This document shows positions 32,878 to 40,706 of a stretch of 64,000 nucleotides of DNA, piece after piece. The notes under the pieces are model-generated. The model was not told the DNA's origin. It did not search any database and worked only from the letters and a program-made list of their open reading frames with translations. The first letter of the stretch is position 1. The number at the start of each line of letters is the position of its first letter. The DNA is from Afipia sp049747295 (lineage in GTDB: Bacteria > Pseudomonadota > Alphaproteobacteria > Rhizobiales > Xanthobacteraceae), in NCBI RefSeq assembly GCF_049747295.1, contig NZ_JBMHJM010000001.1, positions 4,588,001 to 4,652,000 on the forward strand, read 5' to 3'. The position numbers and the translations under genes were made by a program.

Positions 32878-33004
32878 GGCAGGATCCAATAGTTTGACGA
32901 GGGAACTTCAATCGACACTGCGTCCGGGCTGGGCGGCTGACAAACGAGAAATACTACATTGATCTATCGAAGAAGCCGATAGGTCGGAATCCGCAATTCC
33001 CGTT

Positions 33005-33907
33005 CTAGCGCGCGATGCGGTGGGTGCGCTTGGCAGCGGCAGGCTTGGTTTTAGTGGCTGTCTTCAACGCCGCAAGGCTTTGCATGATGTCAATGGCGTT
33101 GGCGAAGACATCGCGCTCGCTGTCGAGCGGATAGATCACGTAGGCCGGCATGAAGAATTCTGGCGCCTTTTTGACCACATGGAGCGTCTTGGCGGCGAGA
33201 TAGGGCAGCACGATCCGCATCGGGAAGTAGCCGGAGCCGCCATTCATCAGGATGTGTTGCAGCCCCAACCAGCCGATATTGGCGGTGAGCGGTGGGGCAC
33301 CGAAGCTTGGAAAGCAGGCGCTGTGTCGCGCATAGAACTCCGGTCCCCAATCGACATAGACATAGCCGGCCTGCGGCTCAGGCGTGCTCGTGCGCGCGTT
33401 GGTGGACACCATGACGAGGCGTTCCTCGAACAACTGCTCAACCTTCAGTCCCGGACGACTTTGCGGGGTGTACATCACGCCAATGTCGATGCGGCCCTCG
33501 ATCAGCCCCTGCATGATGTCCGGCTCCAGCCCGCTCTCGGCCCGGATCGAGATCGTGGGATGCTCCGCCTGCATGCGCGAAAGCCAGTGCACCAAGAATT
33601 CTTCCCACAGGCCGATGCGTCCGCCGACAGTGAGCGTACCGCTGAAGCCCTCCGGAATGCCGATATCGTGCCGGGCCTGTTCGACGGTTCGCACGAGAAT
33701 AGAGGCGTGGCGCTGAAACTGTCGGCCTGCCGAGGTGAGATTGGTCCCGGCCTTGTTGCGCACGAACAGGATGCACCCCAGTTGCTCCTCCAGGGTATGA
33801 ATGCGGGTGCTGACGGTGGACTGGCTGACGTGAAGCCGTTCAGCGGCGGTAATGAAGTTTCCCGATTCCACCACCTTGAGAAACGTGCGTGCCAGCTCGG
33901 TGTCCAT
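33005..33907 (-). CDS. LysR family regulator
   Basis: A 300-residue LysR-type regulator with an N-terminal winged HTH (FLKVVESGNFITAAERLHVSQSTVSTRI, about 8-36) and a periplasmic-binding-like effector domain (about 90-270). The basic C-terminal tail (KTKPAAAKRTHRIAR) is unusual. It is divergent from an ECF sigma gene. A direct repeat of GTTCCCGA with 18-bp period lies immediately upstream of its start. The effector is unknown. Confidence 0.9.
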   Translation of the reverse strand: MDTELARTFLKVVESGNFITAAERLHVSQSTVSTRIHTLEEQLGCILFVRNKAGTNLTSAGRQFQRHASILVRTVEQARHDIGIPEGFSGTLTVGGRIGLWEEFLVHWLSRMQAEHPTISIRAESGLEPDIMQGLIEGRIDIGVMYTPQSRPGLKVEQLFEERLVMVSTNARTSTPEPQAGYVYVDWGPEFYARHSACFPSFGAPPLTANIGWLGLQHILMNGGSGYFPMRIVLPYLAAKTLHVVKKAPEFFMPAYVIYPLDSERDVFANAIDIMQSLAALKTATKTKPAAAKRTHRIAR

Positions 33908-33911
33908 GCTT

Positions 33912-33937
33912 GTTCCCGAAATTATCGACGTTCCCGA
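33912..33937. promoter_or_regulatory. direct repeat upstream of LysR gene
   Basis: GTTCCCGA occurs at 33912-33919 and 33930-33937, an 18-bp period that places both on the same DNA face less than two turns apart. It lies 5-30 bp upstream of the LysR start and may be its operator. Confidence 0.35.
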
Positions 33938-33992
33938 TATCAAAGGCAGATCGTATTCGATTGTCAAAACCAACGAAGATGTGGATTTCTTG

Positions 33993-34022
33993 GGAACCTT
34001 TTTCGAGCCCGGCCATCTAACG
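33993..34022 (+). promoter_or_regulatory. ECF-sigma promoter motif of the sigma gene
   Basis: GGAACCTTTTTC, 9 bp, then CCATCTAACG. A 30-bp sequence of the same length and key bases lies at 34846-34875 in front of the next operon. The sigma gene starts 20 bp downstream. The RpoE-like -35 GGAAC and the spacing suggest autoregulation. Confidence 0.7.
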
Positions 34023-34041
34023 GGCAACAGGAGAACCAGCC

Positions 34042-34740
34042 ATGACCCAAGCCACGGGACTGCGCCCCCAGGAGCGGGCTGCACCATCGCCGGATACCGA
34101 TCTGGTGCACCGCGCCATTGCCCGGGATGGCGAGGCGTTCCGCACGATCATTCAGCGGTACAACCAACGGCTCTACCGCATGGCGCGCAGCATTTTGAAA
34201 AATGACACGGAAGCGGAAGACGCCGTGCAGGAGGCCTACATCCGTGCCTTCACCCATCTCGAAAGTTTTCGCGGCGATTCCAGCCTCGGGACCTGGCTGT
34301 CCCGCATCGTGATCAACGAAGCGCTCGGGCGATTGCGGGCGCAGCGTCCCAGTGTCGATATTGACGCATTCGAGCAGCCGCGCGTGGCGGCCGAAATCAT
34401 TCAATTTCCCCTCGCGACGAAACCCGATGACCCGGAACGAACCATGGCACAGCGCCAGCTTTTGCAGCTTGTGGAACAGGCAACCGATAACCTTCCGGAG
34501 GTGTACCGGATCGTTTTCACGGCCCGTGTCATCGAAGGTCTGAGCGTAGAGGACACTGCCGAAATCCTCGGCCTGCGTCCTGAGACCGTGAAGACGCGGC
34601 TGCACCGCGCGCGGCGGCTGGTGCGTGAACAACTCGACAAGCAAATTGGTCCGGTGCTGATGGATGCGTTTCCGTTTGCAGGAAAGCGCTGCGAGCGGAT
34701 GACGGAGACGGTGATGCGGCGGCTCGGGTTTTCGGACTAA
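34042..34740 (+). CDS. ECF sigma factor
   Basis: A 232-residue extracytoplasmic-function sigma factor: region 2 (about 33-100, with IIQRYNQRLYRMARSILKND and DAVQEAYIRAF) and region 4 (about 145-200, LPEVYRIVFTARVIEGLSVEDTAEIL, GLRPETVKTRLHRARR). No anti-sigma gene is adjacent; the downstream operon encodes a DUF4142 protein and a cupredoxin. Matching promoter motifs upstream of itself and of that operon point to autoregulation and to the operon as a direct target. The C-terminal KRCERMTETVMRRLG tail is extra. Confidence 0.9.
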   Translation: MTQATGLRPQERAAPSPDTDLVHRAIARDGEAFRTIIQRYNQRLYRMARSILKNDTEAEDAVQEAYIRAFTHLESFRGDSSLGTWLSRIVINEALGRLRAQRPSVDIDAFEQPRVAAEIIQFPLATKPDDPERTMAQRQLLQLVEQATDNLPEVYRIVFTARVIEGLSVEDTAEILGLRPETVKTRLHRARRLVREQLDKQIGPVLMDAFPFAGKRCERMTETVMRRLGFSD

Positions 34741-34845
34741 CACGAGCTTTCGGGGCAGCGAGTTCGATGCGCGGCGTTGCCGGGGCGGGAGGGAGCATGC
34801 TTTCTCTATCCCATGTTCATCAGCGTTCGAGATGCACTTTTTTCA

Positions 34846-34875
34846 GAAACCTTTTTCACCGGCATCCATCCAACG
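34846..34875 (+). promoter_or_regulatory. ECF-sigma promoter motif of the DUF4142 operon
   Basis: GAAACCTTTTTC, 9 bp, then CCATCCAACG, aligned without gaps to 33993-34022. It is 63 bp before the DUF4142 start. Confidence 0.7.
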
Positions 34876-34938
34876 CGGGTGAGTTCTCACCAACGCGGGC
34901 GCTGCAACGGTGTGCGCCTGAACGAAAGGATCGATGTC

Positions 34939-35463
34939 ATGTTCGTCAAACTAAGTGCGGCGGCCGCCGCTCTAGCGCTGCTCACTGGAGGCGCGTATGC
35001 CCAGCAGGCAGCCAAGCCTACCGATCCGCAGATCGCGCACATCGCCTACACCGCCGGAGTGATCGATGTCACTGCCGCGAAGCAGGCGCTTTCGAAATCG
35101 AAAAACAAGAAAGTTATCGCGTTCGCGAATGACATGGTGCGTGACCATGAAGCCGTGAACAAGCAGGCCTTGGACCTCGTCAAGAAACTGAAAGTGACGC
35201 CGGAAGACAACGACACCAGCAAAGCGCTATCCAAACAGGCTGCGGAAAAGCAGACCGAATTGTCGAAGCTGTCAGGCGCTGCTTATGACAAAGCATATGT
35301 TGCCAACGAGGTTGCCTATCACAAGACGGTCGACAGCGCGTTGGAAACGACGCTCATTCCGTCCGCCAGCAATGCGGAGTTGAAGGATCTGCTGAAGACT
35401 GGGTTGAAGATATTTGAGGGCCACCTGAAACATGCCGAGCACGTTGCCTCGGAGTTGAAGTGA
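34939..35463 (+). CDS. DUF4142 exported protein
   Basis: A 174-residue exported protein with a signal peptide (about 1-21, ending AYAQ) and a DUF4142 ferritin-like four-helix domain: FVKLSAAAA start, DPQIAHIAYTAGVIDVTAAK, ALSKSKNKKVIAFANDMVRDHEAVN, LKVTPED and TLIPSASNAELKDLLKTGLKIFEGHLKHAEHV. Such proteins are often induced by envelope or oxidative stress. The ATG at 34939 gives a good signal peptide; AGGA lies upstream. It is followed 9 bp on by the cupredoxin gene. Confidence 0.85.
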   Translation: MFVKLSAAAAALALLTGGAYAQQAAKPTDPQIAHIAYTAGVIDVTAAKQALSKSKNKKVIAFANDMVRDHEAVNKQALDLVKKLKVTPEDNDTSKALSKQAAEKQTELSKLSGAAYDKAYVANEVAYHKTVDSALETTLIPSASNAELKDLLKTGLKIFEGHLKHAEHVASELK

Positions 35464-35472
35464 GACGCGGGT

Positions 35473-35790
35473 ATGTCGCGTCGCATTTTCTCCTTTGCTT
35501 TCGTTGCAATGTCGGTGCTGTCGCTCTGTTCGGCGCGAGCCGACACCATTCATGTCGTCATCGAAAAGCTGGGATACGAACCAGCGCAAATCAATGCGAA
35601 GGTTGGCGACACCGTGGAGTGGGAGAACAAGGACGTAATTGCGCATACGGCCACCGTCCGCGGCGATTGGGATGTCCTGATTCCGGCGAAGAAAACAGCG
35701 AGCGTTGTTCTGAAGAAGGCGGGTGACGTTGAATATTACTGCCGCTTTCATCCCAACATGACGGCACATATCGCGGTCGCTCCGCGCTGA
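35473..35790 (+). CDS. exported cupredoxin (amicyanin/plastocyanin-like)
   Basis: A 105-residue blue-copper-type protein with a signal peptide (about 1-23). The type-1 copper ligands are visible: His58 in AHTATV, Cys90, His93 and Met96 in YYCRFHPNMTA. It may carry electrons or hold copper in the periplasm. It ends the ECF-controlled operon and is followed by a strong terminator. Confidence 0.9.
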   Translation: MSRRIFSFAFVAMSVLSLCSARADTIHVVIEKLGYEPAQINAKVGDTVEWENKDVIAHTATVRGDWDVLIPAKKTASVVLKKAGDVEYYCRFHPNMTAHIAVAPR

Positions 35791-35819
35791 TCGTTGCGAT
35801 CGCTTTCATCAAGGCCAAA

Positions 35820-35849
35820 GACGCGCGATGTCACATCGCGCGTCGTTTT
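35820..35849 (+). terminator. rho-independent terminator
   Basis: GACGCGCGATGT (35820-35831) and ACATCGCGCGTC (35833-35844) form a 12-bp stem, with GTTTTT after it. It ends the cupredoxin operon. Confidence 0.8.
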
Positions 35850-36185
35850 TATTGCGCGTCGTTGCGTCGAGAGTCGCCCAAAGGCTATGAAATCTTCATA
35901 TCTGAAATATCGATATCAGCCTGCAGGATTATTCGTTTGTTCAAAAAGAACCGCATGGTTACCTTTTGATTCAAGGTGGCCGGCGAAGGCGTGGGATTCA
36001 GCAATTGTTTCTCCCCAAGGGACACGCAGGAAACTGTCGACGCCGGTCACCTCACCAATAAGGGTCGCACACAACGTGCAGACGGATGGGTGTGTTCATG
36101 TCTCGCCGCGATGTGCGGCTTGAGAGAGGGACGGCGCTGTTCGTGAGAAGCCCGAAAAAACATTCAGAAAAAGGGGAACACGTTT
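35850..36185. other. 336-bp intergenic region before the MFS gene
   Basis: No gene seen. It holds a self-complementary ATATCGATAT at 35907-35916 inside the near-palindrome CTGAAATATCGATATCAG, which could be an operator, and AAAAAGGGGAAC just before the MFS start as ribosome site. Confidence 0.3.
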
Positions 36186-37634
36186 ATGGCTGCTGTCGTC
36201 GATCACACCGAGACTTATTCCACGTCATGGCTTCCGTTTCTTGACCGCTCTCGGACCGTTGCAAAGCCGGGCTACAGCCGATGGATGGTGCCGCCTGCTG
36301 CTCTTTGCGTCCACCTGTGCATCGGTCAGGCTTATGCGTTCAGCGTCTTCAATCTGCCGATGACGAAGCTGCTCGGCATCTCGCAATCGGCGCCGGGCGA
36401 TTGGAAGCTGACGGAGCTCGGCTGGATCTTCTCCATTGCGATGCTGTTCCTCGGTCTTTCATCGGCGGTGTTCGGGCGTTGGGTCGAGGAGGGCGGCCCG
36501 CGCAAGGCGATGTTCACCGCGGGGATCTGCTGGGCCAGCGGCTTCATGATCTCCGCGCTCGGCATTCATCTGCACAATCTTTGGCTGCTCTATATCGGCT
36601 ATGGCGTCGTCGGCGGCTGTGCGCTCGGCATCGGCTACATTTCGCCGGTCTCGACATTGATGAAGTGGTTTCCGGATCGCCCGGGCATGGCGACCGGCAT
36701 GGCGATCATGGGCTTCGGCGGCGGCGCGCTGATCGCGTCACCGTTGTCGGTGTGGCTGATGAGCAAGTTCGCATCGCCGACTGATGTCGGCGTGCTGCAG
36801 ACCTTTATCGTGCTCGGCTGCATCTATTTCTGCTTTATGATGTTCGGCGCGATCATCGTGCGCGTACCCGCACCGGGCTGGAAGCCCGAAGGCTTTGTGC
36901 CTGCTTCCGCCGCTTCCAAGAAGATGATCACGATGAACGACGTCTATGTCTACGACGCGATCAAGACGCCGCAGTTCTGGCTGATTTGGGTCGTGCTGTT
37001 CATCAACACCACAGCAGGCATCGGCGTGTTGGGACAGGCGTCAGCCATGAGCCAGGAGATGTTCCCGGGGCATATCACGCCGGTCGCTGCTGCTGGTCTT
37101 GTGGGCCTGATGTCGCTGTTCAATATGGGCGGGCGGTTTAGCTGGGCGTCGTTGTCCGATTACATCGGCCGCAAGAACACGTACTTCGTCTACATGACGC
37201 TCGGCCTCATCATGTACGTGACGGTGCCTTACGCAGGCGGCCACGGTAATATCGCGCTGTTCGTGATCTGCTTCCTGGTCATCGTCAGCATGTATGGCGG
37301 CGGCTTCTCCACGGTGCCGGCCTACCTGCGCGACATGTTCGGCACACGTTACGTCGGCGCCATTCACGGTATCCTGTTGACGGCATGGTCCGCTGCCGGT
37401 GTCGCCGGACCGGTGCTGATCAATTACATCCGTGAGTACAATGTGACGCACGGTGTTCCGAAAGCACAGGCGTATAATGTCACCATGTACATCATGGGCG
37501 GGCTGTTCGTGATCGGCTTCATCGCGAACCTCTGCATCAAGGCGGTAGACAAGCGCTACCACATGGTGAAGGAGGTCGAGCCGAACACCACGGATGCAGC
37601 AGCACCAGCAGCCGCGGTGCCCGGGCGCGCATAG
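36186..37634 (+). CDS. OFA-type MFS transporter (oxalate/formate antiporter family)
   Basis: A 482-residue major-facilitator protein of the oxalate/formate antiporter family with about 12 membrane helices. The IGQAYAFSVFNLPMTKLLG start, the GFGGGALIASPLSVWLMSKF and the NMGGRFSWASLSDYIGRKNTYF motif after helix 8 fit the family. Substrate may be oxalate, formate or another monocarboxylate. Two tiny genes follow within 12 bp and 13 bp, one resembling the short companion proteins annotated beside such transporters. Confidence 0.9.
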   Translation: MAAVVDHTETYSTSWLPFLDRSRTVAKPGYSRWMVPPAALCVHLCIGQAYAFSVFNLPMTKLLGISQSAPGDWKLTELGWIFSIAMLFLGLSSAVFGRWVEEGGPRKAMFTAGICWASGFMISALGIHLHNLWLLYIGYGVVGGCALGIGYISPVSTLMKWFPDRPGMATGMAIMGFGGGALIASPLSVWLMSKFASPTDVGVLQTFIVLGCIYFCFMMFGAIIVRVPAPGWKPEGFVPASAASKKMITMNDVYVYDAIKTPQFWLIWVVLFINTTAGIGVLGQASAMSQEMFPGHITPVAAAGLVGLMSLFNMGGRFSWASLSDYIGRKNTYFVYMTLGLIMYVTVPYAGGHGNIALFVICFLVIVSMYGGGFSTVPAYLRDMFGTRYVGAIHGILLTAWSAAGVAGPVLINYIREYNVTHGVPKAQAYNVTMYIMGGLFVIGFIANLCIKAVDKRYHMVKEVEPNTTDAAAPAAAVPGRA

Positions 37635-37646
37635 GGAGACTCCCTC

Positions 37647-37814
37647 ATGTCGATCCAGAACACGACGCCGCATTCGCATCTGACCTTCTGGCAATTGGTG
37701 CTCGCCTGGGGCGCGCACCGTTTGTCGGAAGCCTTGGAAGCGAACAAGCTGAAACATTCGACGGACGAGATCGCTGCCCTCGTTGCCCGCAGCGGGAATC
37801 CGTCAGGCACATAA
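37647..37814 (+). CDS. 55-residue MFS companion peptide
   Basis: A short gene 12 bp after the MFS gene. The peptide (MSIQNTTPHSHLTFWQLVLA, WGAHRLSEALEANKLK) has an amphipathic/hydrophobic stretch containing QLVLAW, also found in the next gene (LQLVLAWSIAGIPLLAG). GGAGACTCCCTC before the ATG supplies a ribosome site. Probably a regulatory or assembly subunit; not proven. Confidence 0.55.
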   Translation: MSIQNTTPHSHLTFWQLVLAWGAHRLSEALEANKLKHSTDEIAALVARSGNPSGT

Positions 37815-37827
37815 GGAATTTGTGATC

Positions 37828-37953
37828 ATGCAAAACAACGAAGTATCGCAGACAAGCACATTGCAGTTGGTGTTGGCGTGGAGCATTGCCGGCATCCCGT
37901 TGCTGGCGGGCGTCGCGCAAACGCTCGTCAATGCCATGAAGCTGTTCCAGTAA
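37828..37953 (+). CDS. 41-residue MFS transporter small subunit-like peptide
   Basis: A tiny single-helix membrane peptide (STLQLVLAWSIAGIPLLAGV, AQTLVNAMKLFQ) resembling the family annotated as MFS transporter small subunit beside OFA-type transporters. It follows the previous peptide by 13 bp with AAGGAA before the ATG. It would lie against the transporter in the membrane. Confidence is fair for the gene, moderate for the role. Confidence 0.65.
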   Translation: MQNNEVSQTSTLQLVLAWSIAGIPLLAGVAQTLVNAMKLFQ

Positions 37954-37974
37954 GCCGAGGGAGAGCCGCCGCTT

Positions 37975-38859
37975 TCACTCCGAAATCTTTGACGCAAGAT
38001 AATCGGAGAATGCTCGCACTTTCGATGAGGGGCGGCGGCCGCCTGGATACAGCGCGTGAACATCGACAGCGTCGAGTTCGTAGTCGGTGAGCACCGGCAC
38101 CAGCGTTCCGGCTTCAAGTTCTGCCCTGCACATCCAGCGCGAGACGATCGCAATGCCGAGACTGGCTTTCGTGCAGGCGATCAGGCCTTCGGCTGACGCC
38201 ACCCGCACGGGACCTTCCACCTCGATCGATGTCAGTGTGCCGGATCGTTTGAAGCTCCAGCCGCGCCGTCCCGAATGTCCGGGGCCTGTCAGGCAATCGT
38301 GTGCGGAGAGGTCAGTCAGCATCCGCGGCGTACCACGCGCGGCGAGATAAGCGGGGGAGGCCACCGCGAGGCGAGGGGCGCGGCCGAGCAGCCGTGCACC
38401 GAATGAAGAGTCCGTCAGCGCGCCGAGTCGAAGCGCCATGTCGGCGCCTTCAGCGACAAGATCCTCCGCGCGATCCGATATCTGCAGTTCGATCTTCAGT
38501 TTCGGATGCTGCGCAAGAAACGCGGGCAGATGCGGAATGACTTCGCGCGTTCCGAACGCGCCGGAGAGGGCGATGCGCAACAGGCCGCTCAGGCTGTCCA
38601 CCCCGCGCGCGAGGTTCTCGGCCTCATCGAGATCGCCGAGCACTTGACGTGCACGTTCCAGAAATGCCGTGCCCGCGTCGGTCAGCGTGACCTGACGCGT
38701 CGTCCGTAACAGCAGCTTCACGCCGATGCGGGCCTCAAGCGACGCCACCATCCGCGACACGGAAGGCTGGGATACGCCGAATTCCCGCGCCACCCGGGAG
38801 AAACTGCCGGTTTCCGCGGCGCGGACGAAGGCGGTCAGTTCCTGCAGGCGATCACTCAT
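37975..38859 (-). CDS. LysR family regulator
   Basis: A 294-residue LysR-type regulator: HTH at about 5-35 (FVRAAETGSFSRVAREFGVSQPSVSRMV) and effector domain (about 88-290, with AFGTREVIPHLPAFLAQHPKLKIEL). The ATG at 38859 is chosen; the longer frame from 38958 lies in the intergenic region. It is divergent from the peroxiredoxin-like gene and probably regulates it. The intergenic stretch contains GCAT-n13-ATGC around 38872-38892, of the size of a LysR site. Confidence 0.9.
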   Translation of the reverse strand: MSDRLQELTAFVRAAETGSFSRVAREFGVSQPSVSRMVASLEARIGVKLLLRTTRQVTLTDAGTAFLERARQVLGDLDEAENLARGVDSLSGLLRIALSGAFGTREVIPHLPAFLAQHPKLKIELQISDRAEDLVAEGADMALRLGALTDSSFGARLLGRAPRLAVASPAYLAARGTPRMLTDLSAHDCLTGPGHSGRRGWSFKRSGTLTSIEVEGPVRVASAEGLIACTKASLGIAIVSRWMCRAELEAGTLVPVLTDYELDAVDVHALYPGGRRPSSKVRAFSDYLASKISE

Positions 38860-38971
38860 ACAGCATATGTATAAATGAGATGCATAATGACTGTCTACCC
38901 GCCGTACAACGTAGAAGTCATGTTCCCTCCCGCGGGCCAGCCACTTCGGCGGCCACAAACGGAGAGAAACA

Positions 38972-39661
38972 ATGACCCAGCAAAGCCGCCTTCAAGACCG
39001 CCTTGATGCCTTCAAAGCCGACTTCGAAGCCGGCAAGCCGCCGTATAATGTGCCGCCGTCCGTGATCGAGATCATGCATCGCGCCACCGAGGAGCTGATC
39101 GCTTCGGGGCAGGCGGAACGCGCCAAGAAAGCAGGCGACGTCGCCCCTCAATTCGTCCTCAGCGATCCGGATGGCCGTCCCGTCAGTTCTGCCGACCTGT
39201 TGTCTCGCGGACCGCTCGTCGCCACTTTCTATCGCGGTGTGTGGTGTCCTTATTGCAATATGGAGCTCGAGGCGATCCAGGCGGCACTTCCGGACATCGA
39301 GGCGCGTGGTGCGAATGTCATTGCGATCTCGCCGCAGACGCAGCCAAACAGCCGCAAATCGACGCGCCAGAACAGCCTGACGTTCCCGATCCTCAGCGAC
39401 ACGTTGGGGCAAGTCGGCGATGCATTCGGTCTGCGCTTTGCGCTGCCTGATTATCTCGTCGAACTCTACAAGAGCCTGAAGAACGATCTGCCGAACTTCA
39501 ACGCGGATCCGTCGTGGACGCTGCCGATGCCGGCTCGCTACGTGATTGGGACCGATGGCGTGATCGCTTATGCCGAGGTCAATCCCGACTACACCAAGCG
39601 TCCCGATCCGTCTGAGCTGCTGCCGGTGCTCGACAAGCTCGCTGCCCGCGCGGCCGCATGA
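38972..39661 (+). CDS. peroxiredoxin-like (AhpC/TSA) protein
   Basis: A 229-residue protein with a thioredoxin-fold AhpC/TSA domain from about residue 55 on. The active-site segment FYRGVWCPYCNMELEAI has Cys92 and Cys95 as a CxxC pair. It probably reduces organic peroxides, or acts as a thiol reductase. A helical N-terminal extension precedes the domain. A divergent LysR gene probably controls it. Confidence 0.85.
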   Translation: MTQQSRLQDRLDAFKADFEAGKPPYNVPPSVIEIMHRATEELIASGQAERAKKAGDVAPQFVLSDPDGRPVSSADLLSRGPLVATFYRGVWCPYCNMELEAIQAALPDIEARGANVIAISPQTQPNSRKSTRQNSLTFPILSDTLGQVGDAFGLRFALPDYLVELYKSLKNDLPNFNADPSWTLPMPARYVIGTDGVIAYAEVNPDYTKRPDPSELLPVLDKLAARAAA

Positions 39662-39669
39662 ATCGTCAA

Positions 39670-39700
39670 GGGCACGGCATCGCGCCGTGCCCCTTTTTTT
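39670..39700 (+). terminator. rho-independent terminator
   Basis: GGGCACGGC (39670-39678) and GCCGTGCCC (39684-39692) form a stem, followed by a C and seven T residues. It ends the peroxiredoxin-like transcript. Confidence 0.85.
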
Positions 39701-39713
39701 GCGCGACTCCGCT

Positions 39714-39923
39714 TCAGCTGTGCGAGTTAGGGCCGTGAAGAATGATCTGATGGTTATCGTTGGCCGTTACGATTTCGCCGTCGAGCCAGTCCTGCTCGTT
39801 GGCTAATGCGGTCCATGCGCGAGCCATGCGGCGATACCGCAGGCAATCCTGCTCTCTGACTGCTCGTTCCGCGAGCCGCATGCAATTCTCTGCATTTTCC
39901 CTGAAAATGATCGACTGCCTCAT
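39714..39923 (-). CDS. small helical protein (paralogue family)
   Basis: A 69-residue protein: FRENAENCMRLAERAVREQD, RYRRMARAWTALANEQDWL and a polar tail. It shares most of its core with the protein at 17211-17399, with a more remote relative at 8049-8243. Soluble helical hairpin expected. Unknown function. Confidence 0.7.
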   Translation of the reverse strand: MRQSIIFRENAENCMRLAERAVREQDCLRYRRMARAWTALANEQDWLDGEIVTANDNHQIILHGPNSHS

Positions 39924-40020
39924 CGTTCTGACTCCATGGTCGATTTGACAGCTACGGTCGCAAAGAGGCCCGTCATCATTCGCGGGCCGATATATCCGGA
40001 TCTTGATTTCAAACGTCGTA

Positions 40021-40416
40021 TCAGTGCTTTTTCGATTTTTGCCGATCTGCTCGAAGGTTTTGGAATTCGTCTGGTCCCTTGATCAATCGCCGCTTGCGAT
40101 AGGCTTTATCGTCATTGGCAGTTGCATCGTCGATCATGTCATCGATCACCCTGCCGGCCATTTCGGACGCGCGGGCTTTTTGATCCGAACGTCGTGCTCG
40201 TTTGGCCGACTTGCCTTCGGTTACGGATTCATCCGCAGCCAGTCCCAACTCGACCAAGCGGCGGACAGCTGCTGAAATTTGGGGCGTATCCGGCTGTTTT
40301 TCGGCCCACTTCACGACAGCACCGCGCAGCTTCGTTGGAAATCGGATGGCCATGGTGGGGTCGCGGCCGACGTCCGGGCGGGTACTCGTTCGTTTGGAGA
40401 GTGGTTGTCCCATCAA
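40021..40416 (-). CDS. small basic protein with RHH-like segment
   Basis: A 131-residue protein, basic, with a short segment PTMAIRFPTKLRGAVVKWAEKQ and SAAVRRLVELGLAADE (about 21-63) that resembles a ribbon-helix-helix fold (strand, helix, helix). The rest is charged and probably disordered. DNA binding is a guess. An exact EcfG-type promoter lies on the same strand at 40574-40598, 150 bp upstream. Confidence 0.55.
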   Translation of the reverse strand: MMGQPLSKRTSTRPDVGRDPTMAIRFPTKLRGAVVKWAEKQPDTPQISAAVRRLVELGLAADESVTEGKSAKRARRSDQKARASEMAGRVIDDMIDDATANDDKAYRKRRLIKGPDEFQNLRADRQKSKKH

Positions 40417-40573
40417 AACTCCATCGGTCGGAAGAGTCGGTTACTTACTCCGGCATCGCTGCCGAATTGTTCAGATCGACTTGGTGGGCTCGTTTGACGA
40501 CCTCCCGCCCATCAAGGGTGTAGAGGTGAGTCGTATGACGCACGTGACGGTGGACGTGCAGATATGCAGTTTT

Positions 40574-40598
40574 AACGTTGAAAAGGGCCGCGTGTTCC
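40574..40598 (-). promoter_or_regulatory. EcfG-type promoter
   Basis: On the minus strand GGAAC (40598-40594), 16 bp and CGTT (40577-40574) match the consensus exactly. The nearest gene downstream on this strand starts at 40416, leaving a leader of about 150 bp. Confidence 0.55.
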
Positions 40599-40706
40599 CT
40601 CAGCCCGTTTAAATGACGTCGTGTGACAGCATTTAAGAGTGGGGACAGTTTAATGGGGTGGTGGGATTTGCTTTGACTTAGGTCAGGGCATCGAACACAA
40701 GGCGTC

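Noticed and set aside
35907..35916. ATATCGATAT palindrome upstream of the MFS gene
   Set aside because: Short self-complementary A/T sequences are expected by chance; no regulator adjacent to assign it to.
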